Shown here: one piece after another, positions 1 through 11,873 of the stretch
How positions within the stretch are numbered: position 1 is the stretch's first letter
Layout of the letters: every line of letters starts with the position of its first letter
From: Clarkia xantiana subsp. parviflora
Taxonomy: Eukaryota > Streptophyta > Magnoliopsida > Myrtales > Onagraceae
Assembly: GCA_036873135.1 (NCBI GenBank)
Contig: JAPTYO010000009.1
Location: forward strand, 27,859,756 to 27,923,755
Direction: 5' to 3'
DNA: 64,000 bases
Program-made: the position numbers and the translations under genes
The notes under the pieces: generated by a model
What the model was told of the DNA's origin: nothing
Databases searched by the model: none
Seen by the model: only the letters and a program-made list of their open reading frames with translations

Positions 1-2123
1 GCAATTTCTTCACCTACGAAGATCTAGCTAACGCAACCGGAGGGTTTGCCCAAGATAATTTATTAGGCCAAGGGGGATTCGGTTATGTACACAAGGGTGT
101 GTTGCCTAATGGGAAAGAGATAGCAGTGAAGAGCCTTAAATCAGGAAGTGGACAAGGTGAAAGGGAGTTCCAGGCGGAAGTGGAGATTATCAGTCGAGTT
201 CACCATCGCCACCTTGTGTCCTTGGTGGGCTACTGCATGGCTGGTCCTCAGAGAATGTTAGTTTATGAGTTTGTCCCCAACGGCACTTTGGAATACCATC
301 TCCACGGTACTTTTACCTACACCTCTATATTCTCTTCTCCTCTCTTCATAAATCAAACTAACGCTAAATATACCTAAATCTCTATCCCAATTTATGGGTA
401 TATATATATCAACAAAATTGAGGTAGCATATTTCAAAACCCAAAGTTTAAGGTAGCGATTTGGTTAGTAACCCTATATAAAAATATGATTAATGTTTGCA
501 ATCGCTGGTTGCATGCAGGACGAGGTCGGCCGGTGATGGACTGGGAAACTAGACTCCGGATTGCGCTTGGTTCTGCAAAAGGCCTTGCTTACCTCCATGA
601 AGACTGCCATCCTCGAATCATCCATCGTGATATTAAAGCTGCTAATATTCTTTTAGACAACAACTTTGAAGCCATGGTACATATACATACAATAAAAAAA
701 ACAGCAATATCTACTTGCATACTTCATCTTTTCTCCTTTATTTACTTCAAATGTTTTTTCAGGTGGCTGATTTTGGATTGGCGAAACTTTCTTCCGATAA
801 TAACACGCATGTGTCTACTCGTGTCATGGGAACATTCGGGTACGTTAAAAAAAAGACATCTTTTTCATAAGGAGAATAGCCTTTAGTTGTGTTTATATAA
901 TTGTTGATGTAGATATTTGGCACCGGAGTATGCATCTAGCGGCAAGTTAACAGAGAAGTCTGACGTTTTCTCATTCGGAGTCATGTTGCTGGAATTAATA
1001 ACGGGACGACGACCGGTGGATAACAGTATTGTCACGGAAGATAGTTTGGTGGATTGGGTGAGCATCTTCCAAGTTTTGAGCATACTAAAATGATTTTGTG
1101 ATAGAAAAATGTTTTAGAATTGCTAAACAATGGTAGGTAATGGGTAGCATATTCGGTAATTATTCGCCCAATTTTTTCACAAAATACTTTTTAAACTTAT
1201 AAAACAAACCTTTTTTTTTAAAAAAAAATGTTACAATTAATCTCCAATAACTTTTACTAATGTTACAATTGATTGAAACACGATTAATCATGAATCGAGA
1301 GTCCAATGGTTGGGTGGGGACCCATACTAGGGACCCTATTGGTTGAGTGTCAATCAAGCCCTAGTCGAGTTGAGACTCAACTATGACATTAGAAAAGTTG
1401 TTATGATTTAATTGCGACCTTTAAAAAAATTCATCGGTTAGTTTTGTCGATTTAAAAAGTATTTAATGACAATTTAGTATAAAAGACTAATGGAAGTGTC
1501 ATCATTTAGCATTATTTTACAACATATTAAATCATTCATCGTCAGAGAAAACCATATTTAACACGGTGCATCATTTTCATACTTTTCCTAAATAGTTTTC
1601 GACAAATTAATTTCATATTGTATTTCAACTAATGAAGCTTCCTCAATTAATGTAGGCTCGACCACTTATTAGCGGCACATTGGAAGAGCAAAAGTTTGAT
1701 GAGTTGGTAGACGCGCGACTTCAGGGTAACTACAACCCTCAAGAGATGGCTCGTATGGTCGCGTGTGCCGGTGCTAGTATTCGACATTCCGGGAGAAAGC
1801 GACCGAAAATGATTCAGGTTAACAGCTCGATGACCACTTAACCTAACCTAACACGACCATATATATCTAACTAGCTAATTGATTAATGTGGATGATATGA
1901 AATGTAGATTGTTCGTGCTCTTGAAGGGGACATGTCACTAGATGCCTTAAACGATGTGCCAAAGTCCGCAACAACCGGTGGCAGCACAATGTTCGCTAAC
2001 CCGCAATACGACACGGCCATGTATAACGCGGACATGGAAAAGTTCCGCAAGGTAGCACTGTCCAGTCAAGAGTTCAGTAGCGAATATGGAGGGGGCTCTA
2101 CTGCTAGTGATCGTTCTATCTAA
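1..2123 (+). CDS. PERK-like receptor kinase, 3' part (5' end outside window)
   Basis: Serine/threonine receptor kinase of the proline-rich extensin-like (PERK) type, expected at the plasma membrane. Exons read: 3-306, 519-676, 763-839, 913-1057, 1656-1817, 1908-2123. All have GT-AG borders with matching phases, giving 353 codons plus stop. Visible motifs are the Gly-rich loop GQGGFG, the lysine in [18 protein letters not shown] (catalytic Asp), VADFGLAK (DFG), [16 protein letters not shown] and the C-terminal IVRALEGD. The tail ending SSEYGGG...DRSI fits the PERK subgroup. The Pro-rich ectodomain and transmembrane helix lie upstream of the window. Kinase residues look intact. Subdomain XI reads [16 protein letters not shown], slightly unlike the usual CAAACVRHSARRRPRM. 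The exact paralogue cannot be named. Confidence 0.92.
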
Positions 2124-2639
2124 ATATTCTCCCATTAAATTTATAAAATCATTTCCTTGTTGTTTACATAACATACTGGTATTATATATATATATATATA
2201 AGTATATGAATTTATTCGAATAGGACGAAACGGAAGACAAAAGCTCACTTCAAAAGGTGACATACATGGATGTACAAAACGCTTTTTCTGTGTTGTAATT
2301 TTCTATGTTTGCGGAAAAATGCGAGAAACAAAAAGTAAATGTTATATTTCTATGTTGTAATTTTCTATTTTTGCAACCCTATATTTCTCATAACAAAATA
2401 TTTTTATTAGCAACATAAAAATAATAATTACTATAATGTGACTTAAGTGGCAATTTCATCCGCTATTGAAAGTTTTTTTAGCAACGGCATATAAGTCGCT
2501 ACAAATGAACTATTTAGGGGTTGCCATTTTAAAGGTACATTTTTTCGTCAAAAAATATTTTCTTTAGCATCGAAAATTGTGTCAGCAGCTAACATGATAT
2601 TTTAGTGTCAGTCTTTTTTAATTGCTGCGGTCGATAATG
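2124..2639. other. Intergenic, 3' of the kinase gene
   Basis: AT-rich sequence holding the presumed 3' UTR of the kinase and a short TA run near 2183-2200. No gene was recognised. It ends in the 8-bp duplication CGATAATG (2632-2639) of the inserted outer hAT-like element. Confidence 0.6.
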
Positions 2640-3429
2640 CAGTGCTATCAGAATCGGACCGGCGGTCCGACCGTATCAGACCGAAAACCGGACGTCTAGA
2701 TGGTCCGGTTCGCTTAAAAAACCGTCACGAAAGTGAACCCGGTCTAACTGTCCGACTTTTAAAGAACCGGTCGGTTTTGAGAGAACCGGACAGTTCACCG
2801 GTTCGCTGTTTTCCAGAAAGAAGAACCTTAATTTACTGTGCCGCTAGCCCACGCCTCCCCTCCAGCCAGCCGCCTCAACAACCATACAATACGGATGGGA
2901 GCTCAATTCTTCATCTAGTTGAGTAAATGGGAGATGGGTTAGGGTTTGGGATGAGATGGAAGGAAGGATGGTGGTGTGGAGTTAGAAGGGGATAGGACGA
3001 TGGATTAGGCTTAGGGATGGGATGGGATGGAAGGATGCTGGTGTAGACTTGGTGAGGGAGGAGTTAGTAGGGGATAGGACGGACGATGGGTGGCTGAATG
3101 GTTCGCATCGCAGGCATGATGAAGTCGCCGCTTCAAGGTAGGGCAAATTGAAGATGGGTGGGTATTCATTGAGAAGAGATAAGATTGAGAACTAAATGAA
3201 GAGATGAGGGAAACAAAATAGATAGATAATGGATAGGGATGGAAAAAAAACCGGTCCGGCCTGATGGATATACGCCCAATTTGAACCCGTTGACTTCCGA
3301 TTGGTTTCATTTTTATCACCCCGTTAATGATTGTAAATCGAAACTTTTGGCCCAAGTATGTTACCCACAAAAAGAAACGGTCCGAACCAGAAAAAACGCG
3401 CCAGCCCCGAACTTCCGAATTTTCCGACC

Positions 3430-3990
3430 CGGTCAAACCATGGTTTGACCGGGTGGGTGAACCCGGTCAAACCATAGTTTGACCGGGTGGGTGAACCCGG
3501 TCAAACCAAGGTTTGACTGGGTGGGAGCACCCGGTCAAACCTTGGTTTGACCGGGTGGAGACCCTCCCAATCTCTCGTAAGAGAGATTGGGAGGTGGCCC
3601 CCTCCCAATCTCTCAGTTGAGAGATTGGGAGGAGGGAGAGGCTCCCAGTCAAAAGTTTGACTGGGAGGGGGCCTCTCCCACCCGATCTCTCAGTTGAGAG
3701 ATCGGGTCCTCCCACCCGATCTCTCAACTGAGAGATCGGGTCCCCCCACCCGATCTCTCTATTGAGAGATCGGGTGGAAGGGGAGAGGGAGGGGGGCTCC
3801 CAGTCAAACTTGGTTTGACTGGGAGACCCCCCTCACCCGGTCAAACTTGTTTGACCGGGCCCATTCACCCGATCCCAAGTCCTCGGGGTCGGATCCTCGA
3901 TCCGTCCCCGAGGGTTCCGACACCCGGTCTCTGCCCTTAGGGGTCGGATTTTTCATCCGCCCCAAGGGCCCCGGCACCATTTTGCGACTC
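3430..3990. repeat. Cluster of about ten GC-rich hairpins in the LTR
   Basis: Successive near-perfect inverted repeats are visible, each with a short loop. Examples are CCCAATCTCTCG/AGAGATTGGG, CCCGATCTCTC/GAGAGATCGGG (three times, with loops AGTT, AACT and TATT), CCCAGTCAAA/TTTGACTGGG (twice), CCCGGTCAAAC/GTTTGACCGGG (several) and GGGTCGGAT/ATCCGTCCCC. The same series is in the 3' LTR at about 12040-12480. The stems keep pairing while their sequences differ between units. Confidence 0.88.
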
Positions 3991-4114
3991 CCATACTCGG
4001 TTTATTTCCGTCAACCTTCTCCGTACCCTAAGGTCTTAATTACGTGTTTAAAGGATAATTAATTGTGTTTAAAGGTTAACGATGTCATTAAGTTACCTTA
4101 ATGACACCGTTGCC

Positions 4115-4122
4115 TATAAATA
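4115..4122 (+). promoter_or_regulatory. TATA box of LTR 1
   Basis: TATAAATA, preceded by the short dyad GTCATTAAGTTACCTTAATGAC (4083-4104). It lies about 120 bp upstream of the CATCGGAGAGGG leader motif shared with the other LTRs of the window. The second copy is in the 3' LTR near 12625. Confidence 0.7.
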
Positions 4123-4235
4123 CCCCACCTCCACTATTCATTGGATCATCTTGGCAAGTTGCACAATTTTGCTCTGACATCTCTCTAGCTTTATCTCTCT
4201 AAAACCGTACTGACTTAGGCATCGGAGAGGGTTCA

Positions 4236-4261
4236 TCAGGCACCACCCCCTCTGTGCCTGG
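4236..4261 (+). other. Conserved LTR leader hairpin with C-rich loop
   Basis: Stem CAGGCAC/GTGCCTG around the loop CACCCCCTCT, just after GCATCGGAGAGGG and before TTGCAGG. The copy in the 3' LTR is at 12747-12771. Equivalent hairpins with different stems occur at 28165-28197 (AACCAGCAC/GTGCTGGTT) and 59373-59402 (GCTAGCAC/GTGCTAGC), so base pairing is preserved by compensatory change. Confidence 0.72.
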
Positions 4262-4577
4262 TATTGCCCCTCTTGCAGGGTGGCAAGGAGAAGAGAACCA
4301 AGGAAGCAGAAGAGCATAGAGCAGTAGGACAAGCCCCAGGGGTAAGAAGTACAAGCCTCAGGAGGTCAAAAGGAGAGAAGGAAAGGAGGTCAGAAGGAGA
4401 GAAGGAAAGGAGGTCAGAAGGAGAGAAGAGAAGGGCATGGATCAGAACGACTACCCCAAGGGAGTATAAGGGCATGGATCAGAACGACTAGTCCTAGGAG
4501 AACTGAACCCGACATTTCATTAGTGGGAGATAAATTCTAGATTGACGACCCGTTGACCTAGACTTTATAACCTAACA

Positions 4578-4596
4578 CTTGGCGCCGTCTGTGGGC
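4578..4596 (+). other. Primer-binding site of retrotransposon 1
   Basis: CTTGGCGCCGTCTGTGGG directly follows the LTR end CCTAACA. TGGCGCC-type sites are usual in Tat/Athila elements and complement the 3' end of a host tRNA (tRNA-Asp in described cases). Nearly the same site follows the LTRs at 36776 and 59643. Confidence 0.75.
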
Positions 4597-7500
4597 TTCG
4601 AGCAGAAAGCCTGACAATCACGAGAGCGAAGACGAACAACTTAGTTTCTAGAGATAATCACCCACCTGGGGGCAATAGGCAAGAAAGACAGCCTATACCT
4701 CCAGCAAGGCTGCCTAACCCAGAGAAACAGCCTGCACATCAGAACCTCAGGTAGCCCCACAGGCACCCCAGCCTAACAAGCAGGGAGGAGGCTTCCACAG
4801 CTCCAACTCCATTGACTAGGAAGCCACAGGGACAGGGGGGCAACAAGAAGTGCCATCCCAATACACGGCACATCCACAGGGATACCACTATGAGGCACAA
4901 CCTCAAGGGAATCCCACATGGACACCACTAGCTTACAGAGAGACCCTAAGGAATAGGCAGGAAAGGCAACACCGACAGGAAGGAGAAGAAGCTCATGAAG
5001 AGGAGCAAATCCCAACGGAAAAACGCCACTCGCACCCCCGAACAGGGCAGCGAGGACAACCAAAGGCCACCCTCAGGGGGAAGGCAGTAGTCTGTGCCTC
5101 CAAGGCAGCAACAGACACAACAGGATACCAGAGCATACACCCCTCTGGGGGCAGACAGACAAGCAAGACCTCCAAGGAGGCATGAATTCAACCAAGTACC
5201 CCAACAGGGACATACACCGCACTAAAGGAGGACATACATGCCAGACCAACAAGGATATAGGAGTTCCAACATCCACCCTGGCAATGAACACATACAGTCC
5301 GTATCACCATAGACATGACTGAGGGACATACCAAGGAAAGCTCAAAGGGAGGGACATAGTCCCAACAACACAACAAGGCAACCACCTACCCAAGGTACAG
5401 CACGACAGGTCCAAACCCCTTGTGCATGACAACCCTTGGCACACATCCCCCTAGGACAGGGGAGGAGTTGAAAAGACAAGGATTTGAACAGGGGACTCAT
5501 AGAGTACCACACCACGTCAGCACATAGCTACTACAATGGGAAGTCTCATGGAGAGACATAGTAGAGTGAGACCACACATAGCATACATGAAGGATACACC
5601 TCCACCTAGTCCGCCTTGCAAGGATGCGACCTCATATTCCTCAAGTGGAAGGAATACACACAGACTAATGGAGGAAGACAGTTACATTACCAAGGAAACA
5701 GGGGATATCAACACCCCCACTCCCATATCCTTCCCATATCCTCTTATTTAATTTAACTGCATAACAAGTCAACTCCATAAAAGGGGTAGATTTTGATACT
5801 TGATATCAACATGTTTTCCAAGAATGACCATACCGGACGCCTTCGGGATCCGTGATATATATATACACAGGTGGACCACTAGAAGAATCAGTAAAAGGCC
5901 GTCGCCAATCAAGAGATGCACAAGCAACAGATTCCTCAATCCCAAAGAACACCTATAAGGTCAAGTTTCTGGGAAAGATCACAAGATGGAAGGCTCACTT
6001 ACAAAAATAAGTTGAGCACTCCCAACATCCTATAGAGGAACTACCATGAAGGTCACAAATGATTACCCCTACTACAACCTTCCACTAAGCATCCTAGGGC
6101 CAAGCCCGTCAAAGGATCCCATCTGGCATTGGTATGCAAGGGGGGCACCAGTCACAACATGCCCTCCCCACAAACGCCCATTAGCACAAGAGGGGGTAGC
6201 CGCGAACACATCCCTCCAAAAATGGAGAAAACCATATCACATGGGTAACACCCACCATCAGAGGCAAACACCTCCAGCGGATCTTTATGATTTCACGAAA
6301 TAGCCAGGAGATACAACTACACTTAGAAAGCTCATCCCAGATAATGGAATACACCTCCATCAAAAACCCTCAAGGACACCAAGCCTAGCAAAGGAAGAAC
6401 GGTGACACCATCATCAAGCTTTTAAAAGGGGATATGGAAAACATAGTATTTCCACACAATGATATGTTAGTCATAAGAGAGGGAATCACCAACTTTGACA
6501 TGAAGAGAACCATAGTACATGAAGGGAGTCCGTCAGACATCTCCCATGACCAACCATTGATGATACTAGAGAAGAGTCAGGCATACCTAATACCAAGGAA
6601 CCCCTACTAGTAAAGGTGGTCAGAACATCAACACACCCATTAGGGACACAGCACTGCAAATGAACCAGGAAAAGGATGGAACACATATCCTTACAAGTAT
6701 CCTTACAAGTTTCCTTGCATTTATCCTTGTAAAAATTAACTCCGTAGAAAAGATGTCATCTGATAGATGACTATGTCTCTGTTCTCAAAATATGATCCTA
6801 ACCCGGAGATCCTTGGACTCCGTACTATATATGTAATGAATAACATGTCCATCAGATATAGGTACACGAAGATTCAAGACAGCGCCATAAGGATTAGGCG
6901 CATACCTCTACCAAGTACGACACATTGGAGTGTTCATAAACACTCCTTCGCCATCTCACAAGAAAGGAGGGCAACCAAGGATACAAGTCCTAATAGAATA
7001 AACATCGGTAGAAAATCCTGTCATTGAAGTCATGCACCAAGAGAGAAACTCTAGAGATGCAAGATTAGCAAAAGAGATAGTGCAACAACTAGAGTGTGAA
7101 AATGAGATACATCTCCTATCAAGAGCCTTAGGGCAGGATAATAGTTCTACAAGATCAACCAAAGAAGAGCTCAAAAGCTTGGGGAGTAAGGTTTCAAGAT
7201 CGACCCTCATACTAGACGCACATCCCGACCAACCACCTTGTCTGCAAATGATAAGACATTTGACTCTGGCATCCCATCAAGAGGAGAACCACGATAAAAG
7301 GGGCACTAGAAAAATATCCCGCCTTTAAGGCCATACGCCGAATACATGATGAATGAAGGTTATGACAAAACAAAAAAAAAAAAAAAAAAAAAAAGGAGGG
7401 ACTTGTCAGCTCAACATACCTCAAACACGTATACGTACGTAATACAAAGGCAGTCTCTAATGAAGCTATCCAACAAGGAATAGCCAATACGAGGGCAAAC

Positions 7501-8000
7501 CCATGGAAAATCAGGGAACATCACCTGCAAACCTAGAGGAAGACATCATTTTTAAGTTCAAGTCCTAATGCAAAGGAAGACTATAATCAACATTCAAGGT
7601 GGGAGGAGCATGACCAATGTGACACCCCCTAAAGGCATTGAAGAATACTCCAATGTGAAGGAAAAGGCAAACCACACTAAGTGCCACAACACTCCAAGAA
7701 GATTATCACAGCCCGGTCAGACCTCCCCATGCACAAGCAAAGAGCATGGATTAGATTAACTAGTCTGAAACACACCTATGAGATTAACAACTCAAGACGC
7801 CATTCTATGAGAGAGCTTTTCAACCTAAAGCACAAGGAAGGGGGGGAAAGAATTTACAAGCACCCCTAGGATACAAACATTGCCACATCCTAGTTATCAA
7901 GAGAATGAAATCCACCCCCACCCACCCAAAGCAAAAGCTCTTCCACCCAACCTCCAAAGACGCACCCTACATGAGAAAGGACACAAGATAAGGTAACATT
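4597..8000 (+). pseudogene. Eroded gag/protease region of retrotransposon 1
   Basis: No open frame survives. Around 6430-6680 a trace in the plus strand parallels the protease of the other two Tat elements: IVFPHNDML, then FDMKRTIVHEGSPSDI, then STHPLG. The intact counterparts are YPHDEAL, YDVKRILVDGGSSADI and ATHPLG in element 3. The active-site triad is lost (HEG in place of DGG) and stops interrupt the frame. Upstream, Pro/Gln/His-rich stretches fit a degenerated gag. No RT motif (YVDD) was seen anywhere in the interior. A poly-A run at 7371-7393 is internal. Confidence 0.45.
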
Positions 8001-8029
8001 ATGAGCCCTCCGGGAGCCAATCCCGCGAA

Positions 8030-8640
8030 CACATTCGACGCCCCCAAGAGCGTATCTTGAGAGTAGTTCTAAAACTACGAACCCTGTGCCCTCCGGGAGC
8101 CTATCCCGCGAACAGATTTCGACGCCCCCAAGAGCGTATCTTGAGAGTAGTTTTCATACTACGACATTCGACGCCCCCAAGAGCGTATCTTGAGAGTAGT
8201 GTTCATACTACGACCTTCGACGCCCCCAAGAGCGTATCGTGAGAGTAGTTTATACACTACGACCTTCGACGCACCAAGAGCGTATCTTGAGAGTGGTTTC
8301 CAAAAACTACGAATTTCGACGCCCCCAAGAGCGTATCTTGAGAGTAGTATTCATACTACGACCTTCGACGCCCCCAAGAGCGTATCTTGAGAGTAGTTAT
8401 TACACTACGAATTCGACGCACCAAGAGCGTATCTTGAGAGTGGTTTCCAAAAACTACGAATTCGACGCCCCCAGGAGCGTATCTTGAGGTAGATTTGCAA
8501 CCTACCAGATTCGACGCCCCCAAGAGCGTATCTTGAGGTAGAAAAAACACTACCAGTTCGACGCCCCCAAGAGCGTATCTTGAGGTAGATTTCAAACTAC
8601 CAGTTCGACGCCCACCAGGAGCGTATCTTTGGTCTAACCT
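8030..8640. repeat. Tandem repeat of ~50-60 bp with covarying hairpins
   Basis: About eleven units share the core TTCGACGCCCCCAAGAGCGTATCTTGAG followed by a variable hairpin. Hairpin arms differ but stay complementary: GTAGT...ACTAC in most units, GTGGTTT...AAACTAC in two, and GGTAG...CTACC in the last three. Related GAGCCCTCCGGGAGCCTATCC units flank both sides (8005-8110 and 8640-8840). No protein domain was seen in any frame. Confidence 0.88.
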
Positions 8641-8889
8641 GAGCCCTCCGGGAGCCTATCCTGTGAAACGTTAAGTGCCGTCCGAGAGCCTGTCTCGTGA
8701 ACAGATTTTGACGCCCGTCAAGAACGTATCGGTGGACTAACCTGTGCCCTCCGGGAGCCTATCCTGCGAAACGTTAAGTGCCGTCCGAGAGCCTGTCTCG
8801 TGAACAGATTTCGACGCCCACCAAGAGCGTATCTTTGGTCTAACAGTACAACATATACCGTGTAAGGGGTATCAGAAGAGATCATCACA

Positions 8890-8973
8890 CCATGCTTAGA
8901 AGGATACCATGCTTAGAAGGATACCATGCTTAGAAGGATACCATGCTTAGAAGAACACCATGCTCAGAAGGAT
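8890..8973. repeat. 17-bp tandem repeat, about five copies
   Basis: CCATGCTTAGAAGGATA repeats head to tail from 8890 at 17-bp steps (8890, 8907, 8924, 8941, 8958). The first three copies are identical and the last two diverged. Non-coding interior of retrotransposon 1. Confidence 0.9.
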
Positions 8974-9560
8974 CCCATGAGAAAGTAATCTTAAAGTAAG
9001 GTTGTATAAAGAACACATAATGTTTTTTCTTGATGAGATGGCAGGTACGGCATGAAGGAAAACACAAAAGAAAGATAAGGAAAGGAAAGCATATACAAGG
9101 GACAAGTCCATGACCAAAGGATCATATACAGAAGCACAAGAGGTTATCATGAAAAGTAACGAGCTATCCTACCATCCATATCACAAGTCAAGAGAAGTAT
9201 CTCAAAGGAACCCAACCACACCAAGAAGGATAGCAAAACGTGAAATCCAAAGTTCAAGGCTCCCAAAGTAAACTCGACCCATCAAGAAGAAGAATTGCCT
9301 TACAGGTCGCACAAAGCAACCTTCGATAAACGTTATTGTCTTGCATGTCGCCCTCGCGTGACCTATGGTCGTATCAGACTTGAACATCGTCAAGCACAAC
9401 TCATGAAGGAGACATTTAAAGAGCATAAAGGATACAACATCCGACATGACGAGACATCGGGACCTAACCCAACAAACATAGCCTAAACATAAGGCAGCTA
9501 TAGCAATAAAGGCTCTCCAACGAGAAAGGAATACTAAAGCACAACACCATACATCGTGAT

Positions 9561-9795
9561 GTGGCTATCATGTCCACATACCCTGAAGTGGCTATCATGT
9601 CCACATACCCTGAAGTGGCTATCATGTCCACATATCTTGAAGTGGCTATCATGTCCACATATCTTGAAGTGGCTATCATGTCCACATATCCTGAAATGGC
9701 TATCATGTCCACACACTACAGAAGGGCTATCACTCCGACACATCACGAAGTACCTATCACGTCCACATATCCCGAAGTGATTATCATGACAGCAC
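9561..9795. repeat. 27-bp tandem repeat, about eight copies
   Basis: GTGGCTATCATGTCCACATA plus CCCTGAA-like ends, at 27-bp steps from 9561, decaying to the right. The length is a multiple of three, so several frames stay open and mimic a Cys/His-rich protein on the minus strand. This is a repeat artefact. Confidence 0.9.
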
Positions 9796-10102
9796 ATCAT
9801 AAAACATCTGTCAAAGACATGCATTGTAAAGACACCATCCCGACAACGAACATCAAAAGGCTACGCCTGGCCTTAGGAGGAAGTTCAAGAAAAAGGAAAA
9901 ACAACACCCTTCGTACGCTCATCAAAGGGAGACACTTATATTTCAACCCACTGGGTGATACCAGGAAGGAGACGTCCTCATTATGAAGATAACCTCCATA
10001 TCTCACGAAATCAATCATGAAGCAAAGAATCACGACAAGCACTATTGAGGGCATATAACAAAACGATCCCCACAACGATCACAACTACGACACTAGTAGA
10101 GG

Positions 10103-10645
10103 CTAATTCAAGAGCAGTCTCCACCAAACTCCAAAGCAAGAATTTGCTATCTTAATCAGAGCCATGGCAAGAGAGGGGAACCTCAATGTAAGATGATGAC
10201 CACACCCATCACCAAAAGAAAAATCTTCAACGCAGGGGTTAATAACATAACCCATAGAAAAGACAAAGGCACCTTCAAAAGTCATCAAATCTATATGAAG
10301 ATGAAATAAACTTGAGACTCGGCCCCTCGGCTGGGGGGCAGGGGATAGAGAAGAGACATCAAGACCTATGATCACCCCATCGCCAGTCACAGGTTGTTTC
10401 TTTTTGTCAAGCAAAGGGGATGCCTCTTCAACCACTACCTCCTTACCATGGGAGGGAGTCAGCAAGGGGGCACTTGAAGGAGAGCCTCTCGCGGTTTCTT
10501 TCTCCTCGGCAGCCGAGGGCCCGACCTCAGAGTCAGGTTTCCGCGCCTTGGATTTAGATTGACTTGAACTCTCACCCACCACAAGAACCATTCGGTAACC
10601 AAGGAAGAACGCTCTAACAACAAAAAGGAAGCAGCATGGGAACAA
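10103..10645 (-). pseudogene. Antisense reading frame, possible remnant of an extra Tat ORF
   Basis: A 180-codon minus-strand frame with a Ser/Lys/Glu-rich segment (SSSQSKSKARKPDSEVG). Its place between the expected pol region and the 3' LTR, and its antisense direction, match the antisense gene of retrotransposon 2 (42971-45773). Similarity is only compositional (a basic, Ser-rich linker), so this could be chance. Confidence 0.3.
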
Positions 10646-11873
10646 TCATAAGTATATCACAAAGAAAAAAGAAGGGAAAAAGAACGTACTGGAAGCATTA
10701 GCAGTCACCCCTGACTTAGAAAATTTCTTGGTCTGATAAGCAGAACTAGAGGGTCCTTCCCTCTCATCTGATTCAACGGTCTCCCTGTCTGAAGAAGAAA
10801 GCTTCCCAAAAGTGAGTCATCTATACAAGCAACCAACACAAAGATCAACCCTTACTCATGGAGGGGCGAGATACGCCTACTACGGGGGCAACCTTAACAC
10901 CAAGGGAAGAGGGCGAACTTTTAGTTTCCCCAAATGGAGCAACGCTCCAGCACATCCGAAGGAAGGGTCAACCCTTAACACATGTCAATAGACCCCTTCG
11001 CTCGCGGCGGTAAGAAGAAAGCTTGTAAGCTTTTTCACCCTCACTTTTATGGGGAACAAATTGCAGGGTAAAGGTCAAGAGCTATACACACGCTCCAACG
11101 AATGAAGGAAAAATGATACACATGCCGAAGGTCGAGGTTAATGGACAATGCTCATGCTAGTACAAGGGAGGCGGAACGTTATGTCCCATTGAGTGGCAGA
11201 GTCCCCACCCTCAGGTAAAGGAGAGGTCTATGCTCTCACCTTTGCATTTATGCTCATATTCATGATAACATCTACGGGTACGTCAATGTCATCACTCATG
11301 CTTATACTCACAACCCATCCATACATACATACATACATATTCATGCATACATTCATGACTACAATCGCAGCATGTCTCTACTCACTCCCATCCTTATGTT
11401 CCTACTTGCATGTATGCTAGTACACATCCTCATGTTCATGATATGTCCATGTTCACTCCTAGTTAACATCCTATAGGCATATTTTCTAGTATCCCATACT
11501 TAGAAAAAATTTTGGGCCAAAATTAAATTTTTCTCCACTTAGGCAAATCACGGCATGAAATTGAAGCATGAATCACTTAGATGTATCAGTATTGCATTCC
11601 TATGCAAGCATGTATTTTTTGAGTATACGCCTGTAGCAAAGATAGATTTATTACTCCCACCTCAGACGGACGCGTGCTTAGGCACACGTTCGTGCTACTC
11701 TGACGTTTACAATTCCTCTATCTCATAAGGCAGGGGGCAGAGTCAGAGGCACGCATCCATGGGTAAGTAAGCATTCAGACGAAAGGTAAAACCCCGGTTT
11801 CAAATTGCGCGTGTCATACCATCCTAAAATAGAGTCAATCAAGGGTCAGGCCATTGGTTGACTCGGGGGCATG
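10646..11873. other. Non-coding interior and polypurine tract of retrotransposon 1
   Basis: No gene recognised. Contains a CATA-rich simple repeat near 11318-11350. The segment ends in ACTCGGGGGCATG directly before the TGATGG start of the 3' LTR, which is the expected position of the plus-strand primer. Confidence 0.6.

Larger units (their letters stand above)
3262..4577 (+). repeat. 5' LTR of retrotransposon 1 (1316 bp)
   Basis: Starts TGATGGATATACG and ends CCTAACA. It matches 11874-13088 almost base for base except for an extra ~102 bp of inverted-repeat units near 3440-3545. It holds a dense hairpin cluster (3430-3990), a TATA box at 4115-4122, a leader with a conserved C-loop hairpin (4236-4261), and an AG-rich tract of three GGTCAGAAGGAGAGAAG-like units near 4365-4430. 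Confidence 0.92.

Noticed and set aside
4236..4491. Lys/Glu/Arg-rich short frame with GEKERRSE repeats in the LTR
   Set aside because: Product of an AG-rich short tandem repeat in the LTR leader; both strands are open and the same occurs in the 3' LTR.
7371..7393. Poly-A run, possible LINE or SINE tail
   Set aside because: No target duplication or retroposon body upstream; it is an internal A-run of the LTR element.
8030..9795. Regularly spaced repeats considered as a CRISPR array
   Set aside because: Units are contiguous tandem repeats without unique spacers, inside a plant retrotransposon.
9534..9824. Minus-strand frame with regular CGHDSHF repeats that looks like a zinc-finger protein
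   Set aside because: It is a translation of the 27-bp tandem repeat; the opposite strand is open over the same stretch for the same reason, and no gene structure surrounds it.
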